Below, in pieces: positions 1 through 7,803 of a stretch of DNA of 64,000 nucleotides; position 1 is the stretch's first letter, and every line of letters begins with the position of its first letter. The stretch covers positions 1,418,501 to 1,482,500 of the forward strand of contig NZ_CP018866.1 in assembly GCF_002250055.1 (NCBI RefSeq), given 5' to 3'. The translations under genes and the position numbers were made by a program. Origin of the DNA: Sutcliffiella cohnii. GTDB lineage: Bacteria; Bacillota; Bacilli; Bacillales; Bacillaceae_I. The notes below the pieces were generated by a model, which saw only the letters and a program-made list of their open reading frames with translations, searched no databases and was not told the origin of the DNA.

Positions 1-426
1 ATAACCGATCCCTTCTCCTAACCGTTTTTTTGGAACAATATCTGAAATAACAGTTCCGGCAGCATTCGTCGTAGCGCTGAATCCTATTCCGTGTAAACTA
101 CGCATTATCAATAGTAGACTAATAGAAAATGCAACAACATAGGAAAGGGTAATAAATGCGGCTACGATAGCACCAATAATGAGCACAATTCTACGACTCT
201 TCTCATCTGATAATTTACCAAAATAAGGTCTAAAAAGTATGGCTACAAACATGAAAAAACCGAAAAGCATCCCGGAAATCGAATTATCGCCGCCGAGATG
301 AATCGCGTATAACGGGAGTGCTGTCATTAACATATTGTTTGAAATCTGTGTTGACATGGCATAACTAAACGTTAAAAAATAATCTTTCGTCCATAATTTT
401 TCTACAGTACTTTGTTGTTCCAGCAA
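1..426 (-). CDS. MFS transporter, N-terminal part (gene runs off the window start)
   Basis: The reverse strand is open from a TTG codon at 424-426 to the window edge (142 codons). The translation begins MLEQQSTVEKLWTKDYFLTF and continues with hydrophobic helices separated by a short loop containing FRPYFGKLSDEKSRR. This loop is the conserved cytoplasmic loop between helices 2 and 3 of major facilitator transporters. A GAAGGAT ribosome binding site lies just upstream of the TTG. The C-terminal two thirds are missing because the window ends, not because the gene is damaged. The helix pattern suggests a drug-type or sugar-type exporter, but the substrate cannot be judged from this part. Confidence 0.85.
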   Translation of the reverse strand, partial: MLEQQSTVEKLWTKDYFLTFSYAMSTQISNNMLMTALPLYAIHLGGDNSISGMLFGFFMFVAILFRPYFGKLSDEKSRRIVLIIGAIVAAFITLSYVVAFSISLLLIMRSLHGIGFSATTNAAGTVISDIVPKKRLGEGIGY

Positions 427-791
427 ATAATATCCTTCTTTCTATATATAGTAATGTGATAATAGTATTTGATTATTATAGTACGAAAGTTAAAAAGAAT
501 CAAAAAATAAAACGGATGAAGGGGAAAGAAAGTCGAGGACATGGAAATTGATAGTTTCGTGTGAGTTTAACTTGAAACATCATTTGCGAACACAATTTTA
601 TAAGTATAACATTGTTAGAAGTTAATTTAGAACCAATTGCTCCTTCCAATTTAGTTCATACAATCCATAGAAAAACTCTTGTACTAGCTGGTAGCATTTC
701 TTTAAGATGAAGAAACGCTTTTTTTCGATTTTGTCGAGTTCTATATTCCCTGTCCTTTGTTTACTACCGTTTATTCAAACAAATCTAACTA
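427..791. other. intergenic stretch, no supported gene
   Basis: About 365 bases lie between the MFS gene and the ArsR promoter. One short forward frame of 30 codons starts around 706 with MKKRFFSILSSS and looks like a signal-peptide sequence. It has no ribosome binding site and no continuation, so I treat it as chance or as a relic. Confidence 0.4.
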
Positions 792-840
792 TTGACTAGA
801 CACCATTTAGTGTCATATAATAATGACACTAAATGGTGTC
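792..840 (+). promoter_or_regulatory. ArsR-family promoter with a nested palindromic operator
   Basis: A -35 box TTGACT (792-797) and a -10 box TATAAT (816-821) are 18 bp apart. An inverted repeat with perfect 18-bp arms, GACACCATTTAGTGTCAT (799-816) and its exact complement (823-840), covers the spacer and the start of transcription with a 6-bp centre that includes most of the -10 box. Each arm is itself a dyad of the form GACAC-N6-GTGTC. The site therefore offers two operators placed symmetrically about the -10 region. This placement fits steric repression by the ArsR-type repressor encoded next to it, so autoregulation is inferred. Confidence 0.8.
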
Positions 841-861
841 TTATTTTTTGGAGGTGGGAGG

Positions 862-1185
862 ATGTTGGAAAATACTTGCCGAAAGGATGACGTGTATGTA
901 GCGATTGCGGATCCAACAAGGCGTAAAATCATACGTTTGTTGGCAGATGCGGAGGAGCTACCTCTATACGAATTAACTGCGCAATTTGACATGGGGCGTA
1001 CCGCTGTATCCAAACATTTGGCGGTCCTTAAAAAAGCAAATTTAGTTACGAACCGCAAATTTGGTCGAGAAACAAGGTATCGATTAAACGCAGCTCCCTT
1101 ACAAGAAGTAAAAGACTGGTTATCCTTCTATGAGAAGTTTTGGAATGAAAGAGCGATGTTACTAAAAAATATATTGGAGGAATAA
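862..1185 (+). CDS. ArsR/SmtB-family transcriptional regulator
   Basis: This 108-residue winged-helix repressor contains a recognition helix around residues 48-62 (AVSKHLAVLKKANLV) followed by the wing (FGRETRYRLN). It lacks the ELCVCDL metal-binding signature of ArsR and SmtB. That absence and the pairing with an SRPBCC protein place it among ArsR regulators that sense something other than metals. The ATG at 862 is chosen because GAGGTGGGAG lies directly upstream. An upstream in-frame ATG at 823 lies inside the operator and has no ribosome binding site. The gene is followed after 3 bases by the SRPBCC gene, so the two form an operon that is probably autorepressed. Confidence 0.9.
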   Translation: MLENTCRKDDVYVAIADPTRRKIIRLLADAEELPLYELTAQFDMGRTAVSKHLAVLKKANLVTNRKFGRETRYRLNAAPLQEVKDWLSFYEKFWNERAMLLKNILEE

Positions 1186-1188
1186 AGT

Positions 1189-1581
1189 ATGGCAGATTTA
1201 TCATTAGATTTTCAATTTAAAAGCCCGATTAATAAAGTGTGGGACGCATTAACCCATTCGGATACGCTCGCACAATGGGTGATGGAAAATAATTTTAGAC
1301 CAATTGTAGGATACAAATGCCAGTTCCGAAACCCGGAAATAGGGTTAATTGTAGAAAGTGAAGTATTGGTAGTAGAAAAGCCTTTTAAGCTATCTTACAC
1401 ATGGGTAGGTGGACCAATAAACACGATTGTCACTTGGACATTAAAAGAAGATGGCGACATAACTTACTTACATCTAGATCAAACAGGATTCGATGAAGAA
1501 AATCAAGCGGCGTTCAATGGCGCAAAATATGGTTGGTCATATATGGTAGAAGAGCTGAAAAAAGTGATGGAGGAAAAGTAA
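1189..1581 (+). CDS. SRPBCC (AHSA1-like) ligand-binding domain protein
   Basis: This 130-residue protein has the START/Bet v1-like fold pattern of the AHSA1 family. It begins LDFQFKSPINKVWDALTHSD, has central strands rich in Glu, Val and Trp (KLSYTWVGG), and ends in a long helix (GWSYMVEELKKVMEEK). Such proteins bind small hydrophobic ligands or act as accessory factors. Pairing of an ArsR regulator with an AHSA1-type protein is very common in Firmicutes. The 3-base gap to the ArsR gene shows translational coupling. No ligand can be named. Confidence 0.85.
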   Translation: MADLSLDFQFKSPINKVWDALTHSDTLAQWVMENNFRPIVGYKCQFRNPEIGLIVESEVLVVEKPFKLSYTWVGGPINTIVTWTLKEDGDITYLHLDQTGFDEENQAAFNGAKYGWSYMVEELKKVMEEK

Positions 1582-1634
1582 GGCATTTTTGAGGAAAATA
1601 GAAATACGGAGAGGGTTACAGGAGGAGTAAGCAA

Positions 1635-2342
1635 ATGAGTTTTTTTCAAGATATGATTGCTATATTTAAAAAGAAAGAATTAACATTTATAGAAAGCTAT
1701 AAAGAAGCAGACGATGTGTACAGTTTTTTATTTGAAAAAGAGCCAGATTTAACATGGAAAGCCGGGCAACATGGTTTGTTTCGAATTACGCAACGAAAAA
1801 TAAAAAATCATACCCGTCCATTTACGATAGCATCTGCACCAGCCGAAAATGTAGTGAAACTTACGATGAAAATCAATGATAATCCGAGTGAGTTTAAGAA
1901 AGCAATGTTAGAGTTAGAAAAGGGAATGAAAATTAGTATGAGCGGACCGGTTGGATCGTTTTATTTAAAAGAGGACGTTCCGGCACTCCTAATTGCAGGC
2001 GGAATTGGTATTACCCCATTTCGATCAATAGTAAAACAAATAGAAGCAGAAGGTACTAACACGAAAAAGCCAATTCACCTCTTTTATTACGACAGCAATG
2101 AATCCTTCGTATATAGAGAAGAATTAGATGAGATTGCAAAAAACACATCTATTCAAATAACGTACCTTCAATCAAGAAATGACTTACGTCAACAAATCGA
2201 CCAATTCACTAACTTAAATAAAAACGATGCACAGTACTTCGTTGCAGGACCAAAATCAATGGTAGACTCCATCTCTACCCACCTACAAAAAAACAGCATT
2301 ACTAAAAAGAATATCCACAAAGATTCTTTTTACGGGTATTAA
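1635..2342 (+). CDS. FAD-dependent ferredoxin/flavodoxin reductase-like oxidoreductase
   Basis: This 235-residue protein has the FNR-type two-domain layout. The FAD-binding barrel carries RPFTIAS at residues 61-67, and the NAD(P)-binding domain carries AGGIGITPFRS at 121-131 and a terminal AGPKSMVDS segment. No Cys cluster for a 2Fe-2S centre is present, so it must pass electrons to a separate partner. A hydrophobic heme or membrane domain is also missing, unlike ferric reductases. AGGAGG at 1620-1625 sets the start. It follows the ArsR-SRPBCC pair by 53 bases and may be cotranscribed with it. Function beyond flavin-mediated electron transfer is unknown. Confidence 0.85.
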   Translation: MSFFQDMIAIFKKKELTFIESYKEADDVYSFLFEKEPDLTWKAGQHGLFRITQRKIKNHTRPFTIASAPAENVVKLTMKINDNPSEFKKAMLELEKGMKISMSGPVGSFYLKEDVPALLIAGGIGITPFRSIVKQIEAEGTNTKKPIHLFYYDSNESFVYREELDEIAKNTSIQITYLQSRNDLRQQIDQFTNLNKNDAQYFVAGPKSMVDSISTHLQKNSITKKNIHKDSFYGY

Positions 2343-2366
2343 GGGAGAACGGTAGGAAGTTGGGAC

Positions 2367-2401
2367 AGTGGTCACAGGAACTGCGTGCACCTGTAACCAC
2401 T
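2367..2401. repeat. inverted repeat between the reductase and cadD genes
   Basis: Arms AGTGGTCACAGG (2367-2378) and CCTGTAACCACT (2390-2401) pair over 12 bases with one mismatch and an 11-base loop. No T-tract follows, so it is not a standard terminator. It may be a processing or attenuator hairpin in front of the cadD-like gene. Confidence 0.5.
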
Positions 2402-2424
2402 AAACAAGAAAGGTAGGCAATCGC

Positions 2425-3063
2425 ATGTTAACAACCATCATTTCATCAATTGTCGCGTTTGCCTCTACAAATGTTGATGACATCTTTATCCTAATGGCTT
2501 TATTTTCACAAATAAGGACAGCTAAAGTCACCGGGAGTGAGGCAGCTGTTTTGACAAAACCCGGACTACAGACCAGGCATGTTGTAATTGGTCAGTTTCT
2601 CGGTTTTACTTCACTAGTCGCTCTAAGCATTATTGGTGCACTAAGCTCTTTTTTCATTCCTGTTCCATGGATTGGAATGTTAGGTTTTGTTCCAATATAC
2701 ATGGGGGTGAATGGGCTACTAACCTTGCGGAAAAGTAAAGAGAATGACGAGGATGTTACCAACATATCAGGGACTGGATCAGTTATAAACGTAGCCGCTA
2801 TAACAATTGCCAATGGTGGGGATAATATTGCAATCTACATACCGATTTTTGCTAGTCAGCCAATCAGTCATAATGCAATCACGCTAATAGTCTTCTTTAT
2901 TATGCTGGCATTGTGGTGTTTCCTTGGTTATGCACTTGTTATGGCGCCAATAGCAGCAAAGGTCTTGGAAAGATACGGGCATGTCGCAGTTCCAATTATA
3001 TTAATTGGTCTCGGATTGTTCATTCTTTACCATAGTGGTAGTTTCAGTTTATTACGTTTCTAG
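2425..3063 (+). CDS. cadD: CadD-family cadmium/cation resistance transporter
   Basis: This 212-residue integral membrane protein begins MLTTIISSIVAFASTNVDDI. The conserved NVDD in the first helix, a second acidic helix motif (NGGDNIAIYIP) in the middle and five to six hydrophobic segments match the CadD family of small cadmium-resistance transporters in staphylococci and bacilli. The family is described as exporting or sequestering divalent cations. No cadC-type regulator lies next to it, since the ArsR gene at 862 lacks a metal motif. AAAGGTAGG upstream serves as the ribosome binding site. Substrate specificity is inferred from the family only. Confidence 0.85.
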   Translation: MLTTIISSIVAFASTNVDDIFILMALFSQIRTAKVTGSEAAVLTKPGLQTRHVVIGQFLGFTSLVALSIIGALSSFFIPVPWIGMLGFVPIYMGVNGLLTLRKSKENDEDVTNISGTGSVINVAAITIANGGDNIAIYIPIFASQPISHNAITLIVFFIMLALWCFLGYALVMAPIAAKVLERYGHVAVPIILIGLGLFILYHSGSFSLLRF

Positions 3064-3489
3064 TTACTACGGTCACTCAGCTAAAGAAGGCAATGGGACC
3101 ATAAAGAGATGTTGCTTACCAAACTTGGATAAATGCCTTATAGTATGGGGGCTGTGCACGCATTTTGTATGAACGAATTCCAGGCCCTTCTTCCTCAAAA
3201 TACTACAGGCTATTAAGTCCTTACTTGATAATGTTTAAAGATAAGTTCGTAAAAAAGAAGACTTGTCTTAAAGGTACCTTAAATTGAATACAAGGTACCT
3301 TTTCTTTGTTTGAGGAATCATTTCCATATTTATGAATAATGAAAACAATAATTTGTTATTTTCTGTTATCATTTTAGTATGAAGGATTGGTAATATTGTG
3401 AATTTTTTCACTTAAACTAATGACCCGTTAGTTCGAAAAGGAAATAGAATACAAACGAAGGGAAAATAGAAAAGGTGGTATGAGTAAAT
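3064..3489. other. intergenic region with terminator and a duplicated leader segment
   Basis: This stretch holds the hairpin at 3270-3302 and a segment (about 3361-3423) that resembles 46644-46706. No gene is supported here. Confidence 0.5.
3270..3310 (+). terminator. hairpin terminator downstream of cadD
   Basis: Perfect 11-base arms AAAGGTACCTT (3270-3280) and AAGGTACCTTT (3292-3302) are followed by a T-rich run. The stem is GC-poor, so termination efficiency is uncertain. Confidence 0.6.
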
Positions 3490-3702
3490 ATGAGCGATAT
3501 TGTAAAATGTTCTGAATGTAGTACTGAGGTAAAGCAGGGGTACATTTTTTCTCCACGACGAATTTGTTGGTCAGAATCAGCTGATTCAATCTATGCTGAT
3601 TTTGGTAGTGAAGTATTAGTAAAGGATTCAATTCTAAAAATGAGTAAAATTCCAGCAATTAGATGTGAAGGATGTAATTTGGTTACTTTTAAATACAAAT
3701 AA
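3490..3702 (+). CDS. small zinc-ribbon-like protein (DUF6487-like)
   Basis: This 70-residue protein has two Cys pairs, CSECSTE near the N-terminus and CEGC near the C-terminus, which could bind one zinc. Between them it has YIFSPRRICW, which resembles the small DUF6487-type proteins of Firmicutes. AAAGGTGG upstream at about 3472 supports the start. The role is unknown. It stands between a terminator and the alkylation-repair-like gene 32 bases downstream, and may be cotranscribed with it. Confidence 0.6.
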   Translation: MSDIVKCSECSTEVKQGYIFSPRRICWSESADSIYADFGSEVLVKDSILKMSKIPAIRCEGCNLVTFKYK

Positions 3703-3734
3703 CTATTTAACGGTTAATAAAGGAGTTGTATTAA

Positions 3735-4406
3735 ATGAATGAAAACAAAGATACAGAGATAAAACGCTCTTCAAAAGCAGAAAACATTCTAGCTCAGATC
3801 AATAGTAAAACTAAGCTAGGCGACTTACGAAAAATCGCGAAGGAGATTAAAAAAGATCACAAACTAGCTATGGAACTTTGGTCAACCGAAGAGTTTTTGC
3901 AGAGACTATTAGCAATCTTAATTATGGATAAAAAACTCCTTTCACAAGATGTGCTAAATAAGCTTGATAAGGATATGCAGAGGCACACGTTTGATGAGCG
4001 AAATAACTTAATGGATTGGTTAATGGCTAATCAGCTCACGAAAGACAAGAAGACGATTTTCTTGATGGAGTCATGGCAAAAAAGCCCTTCTGCTCTTCAA
4101 AGGCGAACTTTCTGGTATTATCAGGCGCGATTAAGATGGACGGGACAAACACCGCCTGATAACACGGCAGACTTACTATCTGCATTAGAAGCTAATATTA
4201 CACAGGAAAAACCGGAAGTTCAATGGGCTATGAATTTCACTGCAGGCTGGATAGGCGTCTATGATGAAAAAAATCGTGCACGTTGTATTAAACTTGGTGA
4301 GAAAACGGGTCTTTACAAAGATGACATAGTAGCAAAAGGATGTACTCCCAGCTATTTGCCGGAGTTCATTACGGTGGAAGTTAACAAACGACATAATAAT
4401 AAATAA
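3735..4406 (+). CDS. DNA alkylation repair protein (AlkD-like HEAT-repeat family)
   Basis: This 223-residue, wholly helical protein has the layout of AlkD-type DNA glycosylases: KTKLGDLRKIAKEIKKDHKLA, a helix with ELWSTEEFLQRLLAILIMD, and later the Trp-rich FWYYQARLRWTGQTP. Members remove N3- and N7-alkylated purines by a HEAT-like repeat scaffold without base flipping. Catalytic residues cannot be assigned with certainty here, because the C-terminal part (GCTPSYLPEFITVEVN) diverges from the classic form. A ribosome binding site AAAGGAG precedes the ATG. Confidence 0.75.
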   Translation: MNENKDTEIKRSSKAENILAQINSKTKLGDLRKIAKEIKKDHKLAMELWSTEEFLQRLLAILIMDKKLLSQDVLNKLDKDMQRHTFDERNNLMDWLMANQLTKDKKTIFLMESWQKSPSALQRRTFWYYQARLRWTGQTPPDNTADLLSALEANITQEKPEVQWAMNFTAGWIGVYDEKNRARCIKLGEKTGLYKDDIVAKGCTPSYLPEFITVEVNKRHNNK

Positions 4407-4550
4407 TATATTAGGGTTTAATGGGAAAATAAAGAGATTCAAAGCCTCAATATGAAAATTGTAATAGGCTTGGAACGAAAAATAAAGAAAACAACGCGTT
4501 ATTAGCTTAGAGTAAAAAATATCAACGCTAATTTTCAACTATCAATAAAC

Positions 4551-4576
4551 AAGGGGTCTTTTAACCCCTTATTTTT
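4551..4576. terminator. terminator between convergent genes
   Basis: Arms AAGGGGT (4551-4557) and ACCCCTT (4564-4570) with a six-base loop are followed by ATTTTT. It serves the alkD-like gene, and possibly the reverse-strand gene that ends at 4587. Confidence 0.75.
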
Positions 4577-4586
4577 CTAAAAGAGA

Positions 4587-5078
4587 TTAACAGATTACAA
4601 TGATTTTATAGGGAGTTGTTTGGGCTGGTATGCTAAATGTAGTAGGCCCATATACAACAAGAAGGTTTCGATTTGCAGGATTCAAAGTGAAGGGCTGATT
4701 GTTTTCTAATAATATAGGAGTATTACTAGAAATATTCAATTGTAACTGCCCATCACTACTTATCAGCTGGCTGTTAAAATAGTCTACCTTTACATTTTGA
4801 TAAGGGTTATCTTTTACAATAATAAGGGCTTGATATTGTGGTGGATAAATAAGAAGTACAGGTGCATTGACATCATAAAAACCAGTTACACGGTCTCCAA
4901 TTGAAACAATAACATGGTCTAGAAAATAGGTTTTTGGACTAATAACGAAATTTACTATTGAACCATCCTCTCTTAATAAGGACATTAATTTAAAACACCC
5001 CATTAATTCCTCATCGGAACTTACTAAGTGATCTTGAATCATCGTAACCGTACCAGAAAAAGAACTGAATGTTTTCAT
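4587..5078 (-). CDS. conserved Bacillus protein of unknown function
   Basis: This 163-residue protein starts MKTFSSFSGTVTMIQDHLVS. The start at 5076-5078 is preceded by AAGGAGGG at ideal spacing, whereas a longer frame from 5141 adds a hydrophobic stretch with no ribosome binding site. The sequence is strand-rich, with the segments FVISPKTYFLDHVIVSIGDR, GFYDVNAPVLLIYPPQYQAL and VVYGPTTFSIPAQTTPYKII. I recall similar proteins as hypothetical genes in several Bacillus genomes, without a function. No signal peptide, membrane helix or enzyme motif is visible. Confidence 0.7.
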   Translation of the reverse strand: MKTFSSFSGTVTMIQDHLVSSDEELMGCFKLMSLLREDGSIVNFVISPKTYFLDHVIVSIGDRVTGFYDVNAPVLLIYPPQYQALIIVKDNPYQNVKVDYFNSQLISSDGQLQLNISSNTPILLENNQPFTLNPANRNLLVVYGPTTFSIPAQTTPYKIIVIC

Positions 5079-5268
5079 TTTTTCCCTCCTTAATGATGAA
5101 AAAAGCAGAAAAAGCAAAGGAAGCAAAAGAACCGATCCCATGCATGTAATTGACCTTATAAATTTTATTATGAATTTGAATAGATATACCTTAATAATTG
5201 CAGCTTTATAAGCATATTAATTCTAATTAGAAAATGTTTATGATCGTCATCGTGAAAGGGAGTATGGT

Positions 5269-5988
5269 ATGAATAATTTTTATTCTATGACTTATTCGAA
5301 TCAACCGATTATTGTTTCATTTGCTCGTGGGGATGTAACTGGTGATAGAGTGCCAGATAATGTCTACTTAACCGGAATTACTACACCAGATAGTCCATTT
5401 ATTCAAAATATTACCCTTCTCGTACAAGATGGTAGAACTGGAGTAGTAAACAGTGTTCAACTTCGTGAGAATGCTGGTTACAATCCTACTATATTCTTGG
5501 GGGATTTTACCGGCAATGGAGTAGATGATATGTTAATAAGTATTAATACTGGTGGTAGCGGAGGAATCATGTACCATTATATTTATTCCTTCGTGAAAAA
5601 TACAGCCCAATTACTATTTGATTTCAATATATATAATGAGCAATATCAATATGAGGTTTTTTATAAAGACAATTACAAAGTTGAGGTTGTCAGCAAGATC
5701 AATAATAAAAAGTACATTATAGACATTTCTACAAAAGATCCTGAGTATTTAAATGAAATATATGATGAAAACGGGAATCTGAAGAGTCCTATTACAGGCT
5801 TTGTGAATCCTCTAAGCGGCTTATATCCTGTAGATTTTGATTCAAATAAAGTATTTGAGCTATTAGCGTACCAAAAAATTGCTGGAAGATATAATGCGGA
5901 TTCTTTAGGGTATGTTTTAAACACACTAGGATGGCATAATAATAGGTTTGGATTGCAAAATCAGTATGTAGCTATTTTGGGATATTAG
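5269..5988 (+). CDS. VCBS/FG-GAP-like calcium-loop protein
   Basis: This 239-residue protein has two repeats of the form D-x-T-G-D/N-x-x-x-D, namely DVTGDRVPDNVYL (residues 22-34) and DFTGNGVDDMLIS (79-91). These resemble the calcium loops of VCBS/FG-GAP propeller blades. No signal peptide is present. Bacillus homologues of this kind are sometimes associated with the spore surface, which is only a guess here. It is divergent from the unknown gene at 4587-5078, and the 190-base gap could hold both promoters. GAAAGGGAG precedes the ATG. Confidence 0.65.
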   Translation: MNNFYSMTYSNQPIIVSFARGDVTGDRVPDNVYLTGITTPDSPFIQNITLLVQDGRTGVVNSVQLRENAGYNPTIFLGDFTGNGVDDMLISINTGGSGGIMYHYIYSFVKNTAQLLFDFNIYNEQYQYEVFYKDNYKVEVVSKINNKKYIIDISTKDPEYLNEIYDENGNLKSPITGFVNPLSGLYPVDFDSNKVFELLAYQKIAGRYNADSLGYVLNTLGWHNNRFGLQNQYVAILGY

Positions 5989-6110
5989 AATAGTATTTAT
6001 TTTCATGTTTATTTTACTAAAAGGTGTTGAACTATTACTTTAACAACCGGTAGCGAGAGCTGAACAACAAACAATTTTGTTGTTGTGGTAGATAAGGTCT
6101 TTTGTTATAG

Positions 6111-6166
6111 AAAAAGGATAGATGTATACGGTTAGTTAGCCGGTACATTTATCCTTTTTATTTTTG
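6111..6166 (+). terminator. Rho-independent terminator
   Basis: AAAAAGGATAGATGTA (6111-6126) pairs with TACATTTATCCTTTTT (6144-6159), with a small internal bulge. It is followed by further T residues and lies downstream of the calcium-loop gene. Confidence 0.75.
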
Positions 6167-6297
6167 AATTTGTTGGCATTTAACTTATACGACCATTTGC
6201 CATCACCATTCTATAAGTATAAGATGAGATAAAAGGAAGAACGGGCTAGTCCAGTTGAAAAAGAGAGTAAGTCTAACTTGTTAACAGGAGGTAAAAG

Positions 6298-6750
6298 ATG
6301 AAAATATATGTGGATGCAGATGCTTGTCCGGTGAAAGATATTATTATTTCGGAAGCAAGGAAGTATGAAATTCCGGTTATTCTTGTAACAAGCTTTTCTC
6401 ATTATTCTAATGCAGAACAGCCAGCAGGAGTGGAAACCATTTATGTCGATTCTGGAGCAGATGCTGCAGATTATCGGATTGTGAAGTTAGTGAAAAAAGG
6501 AGATATAATCGTGACGCAAGATTATGGTCTTGCATCGCTAGGTTTAGCAAAAGGAGTGATCGTCCTTCACCATAAAGGTTTTACATATTCAAATGAAAAT
6601 ATTGACCAATTATTACAAACACGTTATTTAAGTGCAATGGCTCGAAAAAGCGGACAGCGAACAAAGGGACCAAAGCCTTTCACCGCAGAAGACCGAGAGC
6701 AATTTAGAGATCACTTTAAAAAGGTTCTCTCTAGTGAGAAATCAAACTAA
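6298..6750 (+). CDS. yqxD: YaiI/YqxD (UPF0178) family protein
   Basis: This 150-residue protein starts [20 protein letters not shown] and later has [15 protein letters not shown] and [19 protein letters not shown]. These three acid-containing segments define the UPF0178/DUF188 family, a PIN/NYN-like fold with clustered Asp residues that suggests a metal-dependent nuclease. No activity is firmly assigned in the family as far as I know. The length matches the family. AACAGGAGG precedes the ATG. It may be cotranscribed with the short gene at 6781. Confidence 0.92.
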   Translation: MKIYVDADACPVKDIIISEARKYEIPVILVTSFSHYSNAEQPAGVETIYVDSGADAADYRIVKLVKKGDIIVTQDYGLASLGLAKGVIVLHHKGFTYSNENIDQLLQTRYLSAMARKSGQRTKGPKPFTAEDREQFRDHFKKVLSSEKSN

Positions 6751-6780
6751 ACTCAGAAATTTAGATAGGAGATAAATATC

Positions 6781-6972
6781 TTGAAATATATAAAATCACA
6801 AATGCAACAACTAATAAAGGAAAATAAAGAACTACATACACGCTTTAAAGAACTGAAGGCAGAGCACGGTTTAGAAAAAAACAATGCCCTCAAAGCCTTG
6901 TACCATTCAGAAGTAGCGGATGGCGGAAAGTATCAGTCGGCTTACCAAGCGCTTGACCGGCCTAAAGAGTAG
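6781..6972 (+). CDS. small hypothetical protein
   Basis: This 63-residue, charged, mostly helical frame has a TTG start and AGGAG about ten bases upstream. It reads MKYIKSQMQQLIKENKELHT and ends YQALDRPKE. The first half looks like a short coiled coil. It lies 30 bases after yqxD on the same strand. I do not recognise a family. The ribosome binding site and the codon pattern make it plausible. Confidence 0.5.
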   Translation: MKYIKSQMQQLIKENKELHTRFKELKAEHGLEKNNALKALYHSEVADGGKYQSAYQALDRPKE

Positions 6973-7045
6973 ACGCTGATCTCTTATTTATACATACTAG
7001 AATTCTGTTAGGATAATATGAGCTTACCTATTGGAGGTTATATAA

Positions 7046-7318
7046 ATGAAAGAAATTAAACACTTACTATCTAAGGCATTAAAGTCAAACAAAAAAGTAA
7101 TAAAAGGCGAAGAGTTCAGTGTTGAGGCACATTTAAAGAAGCGATCAGATAATTACATTACTCTATATGCCAATGATGTGGTTGTAGCCGTATATGATGC
7201 AGATGACCAAGATTTGAATATACTCAAATACGACTATCGGAAGGCAGTTAAATTTTTTGGTGAATGTTTGGAAGATGAGGGAATGGAAGTTTATATTGAT
7301 GAGGGATTAATGGATTGA
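7046..7318 (+). CDS. small acidic hypothetical protein
   Basis: This 90-residue protein is preceded by TTGGAGG at good spacing. It has a basic N-terminal third (LLSKALKSNKKVIKGEEF), then alternating strands (YITLYANDVVVAVYDAD) and an acidic C-terminus (ECLEDEGMEVYIDEGLMD). No known family, membrane segment or metal motif is visible. The terminator at 7377 follows it closely, so it ends a transcription unit. Confidence 0.65.
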   Translation: MKEIKHLLSKALKSNKKVIKGEEFSVEAHLKKRSDNYITLYANDVVVAVYDADDQDLNILKYDYRKAVKFFGECLEDEGMEVYIDEGLMD

Positions 7319-7376
7319 TGAGTCGGGTAATGTAGGTGGAGGCTGGTTTACGCCTTGGGCTAAGCTCTTTTAAAAG

Positions 7377-7432
7377 ATAAAATAACTTACCCTGGAGTAC
7401 CCCCAGCTAATAGGTTGGGTTATTTTATTTCC
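7377..7432 (+). terminator. terminator hairpin
   Basis: ATAAAATAAC (7377-7386) pairs with GTTATTTTAT (7418-7427) around a GC-containing interior, and TTCC follows. It belongs to the 90-residue gene upstream. Confidence 0.55.
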
Positions 7433-7470
7433 ATAATGCTGATTACTTTAATGGGAACCTGTTATTGTTC

Positions 7471-7508
7471 GACTGATAGTGATACCAGCACTATCGGTCT
7501 TTTTTATT
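7471..7508 (+). terminator. second Rho-independent terminator
   Basis: GACTGATAGTG (7471-7481) pairs with CACTATCGGTC (7489-7499) with one G-T pair and a 7-base loop, followed by TTTTTT. It isolates the OFA transporter gene from upstream transcription. Confidence 0.75.
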
Positions 7509-7675
7509 ATATGGGCTTAGTCAACAATAATGACATTACCTCGGTCACAAATAATTCACATAACATTGAACTTATTATGAACCTGTCTACACAACTATGT
7601 GAAAACATTCACAAGATGGTAAAGTATAGACATATAGATATAACAAATAACTGTATTAATTAGGGGAGGATGCAA

Positions 7676-7729
7676 GTGACGAAAAAATATTCTTCAAATA
7701 CATATGAGAATATAACTTTACAAACATAG
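7676..7729 (+). CDS. possible 17-residue leader peptide
   Basis: A GTG-initiated frame MTKKYSSNTYENITLQT has the strong site GGGGAGG six bases upstream and lies 74 bases before the OFA transporter gene. It could be a translated leader that couples ribosome movement to expression downstream, or a relic. The only support is the ribosome binding site. Confidence 0.25.
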   Translation: MTKKYSSNTYENITLQT

Positions 7730-7803
7730 CACACAAAGAAAGGAAGTCTTCCTAAAACCAACAATAAACTTAGTTAAAAACCACAAAAAAAACTAGAGAG
7801 TGA

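Noticed and set aside
4185..4538. 117-residue reverse frame opposite the alkD-like gene
   Set aside because: It is a shadow frame with no start signal and biased composition.
7415..7663. 82-residue forward frame
   Set aside because: It starts inside one terminator hairpin and runs through a second, has a weak TTG start, and its sequence is low in complexity.
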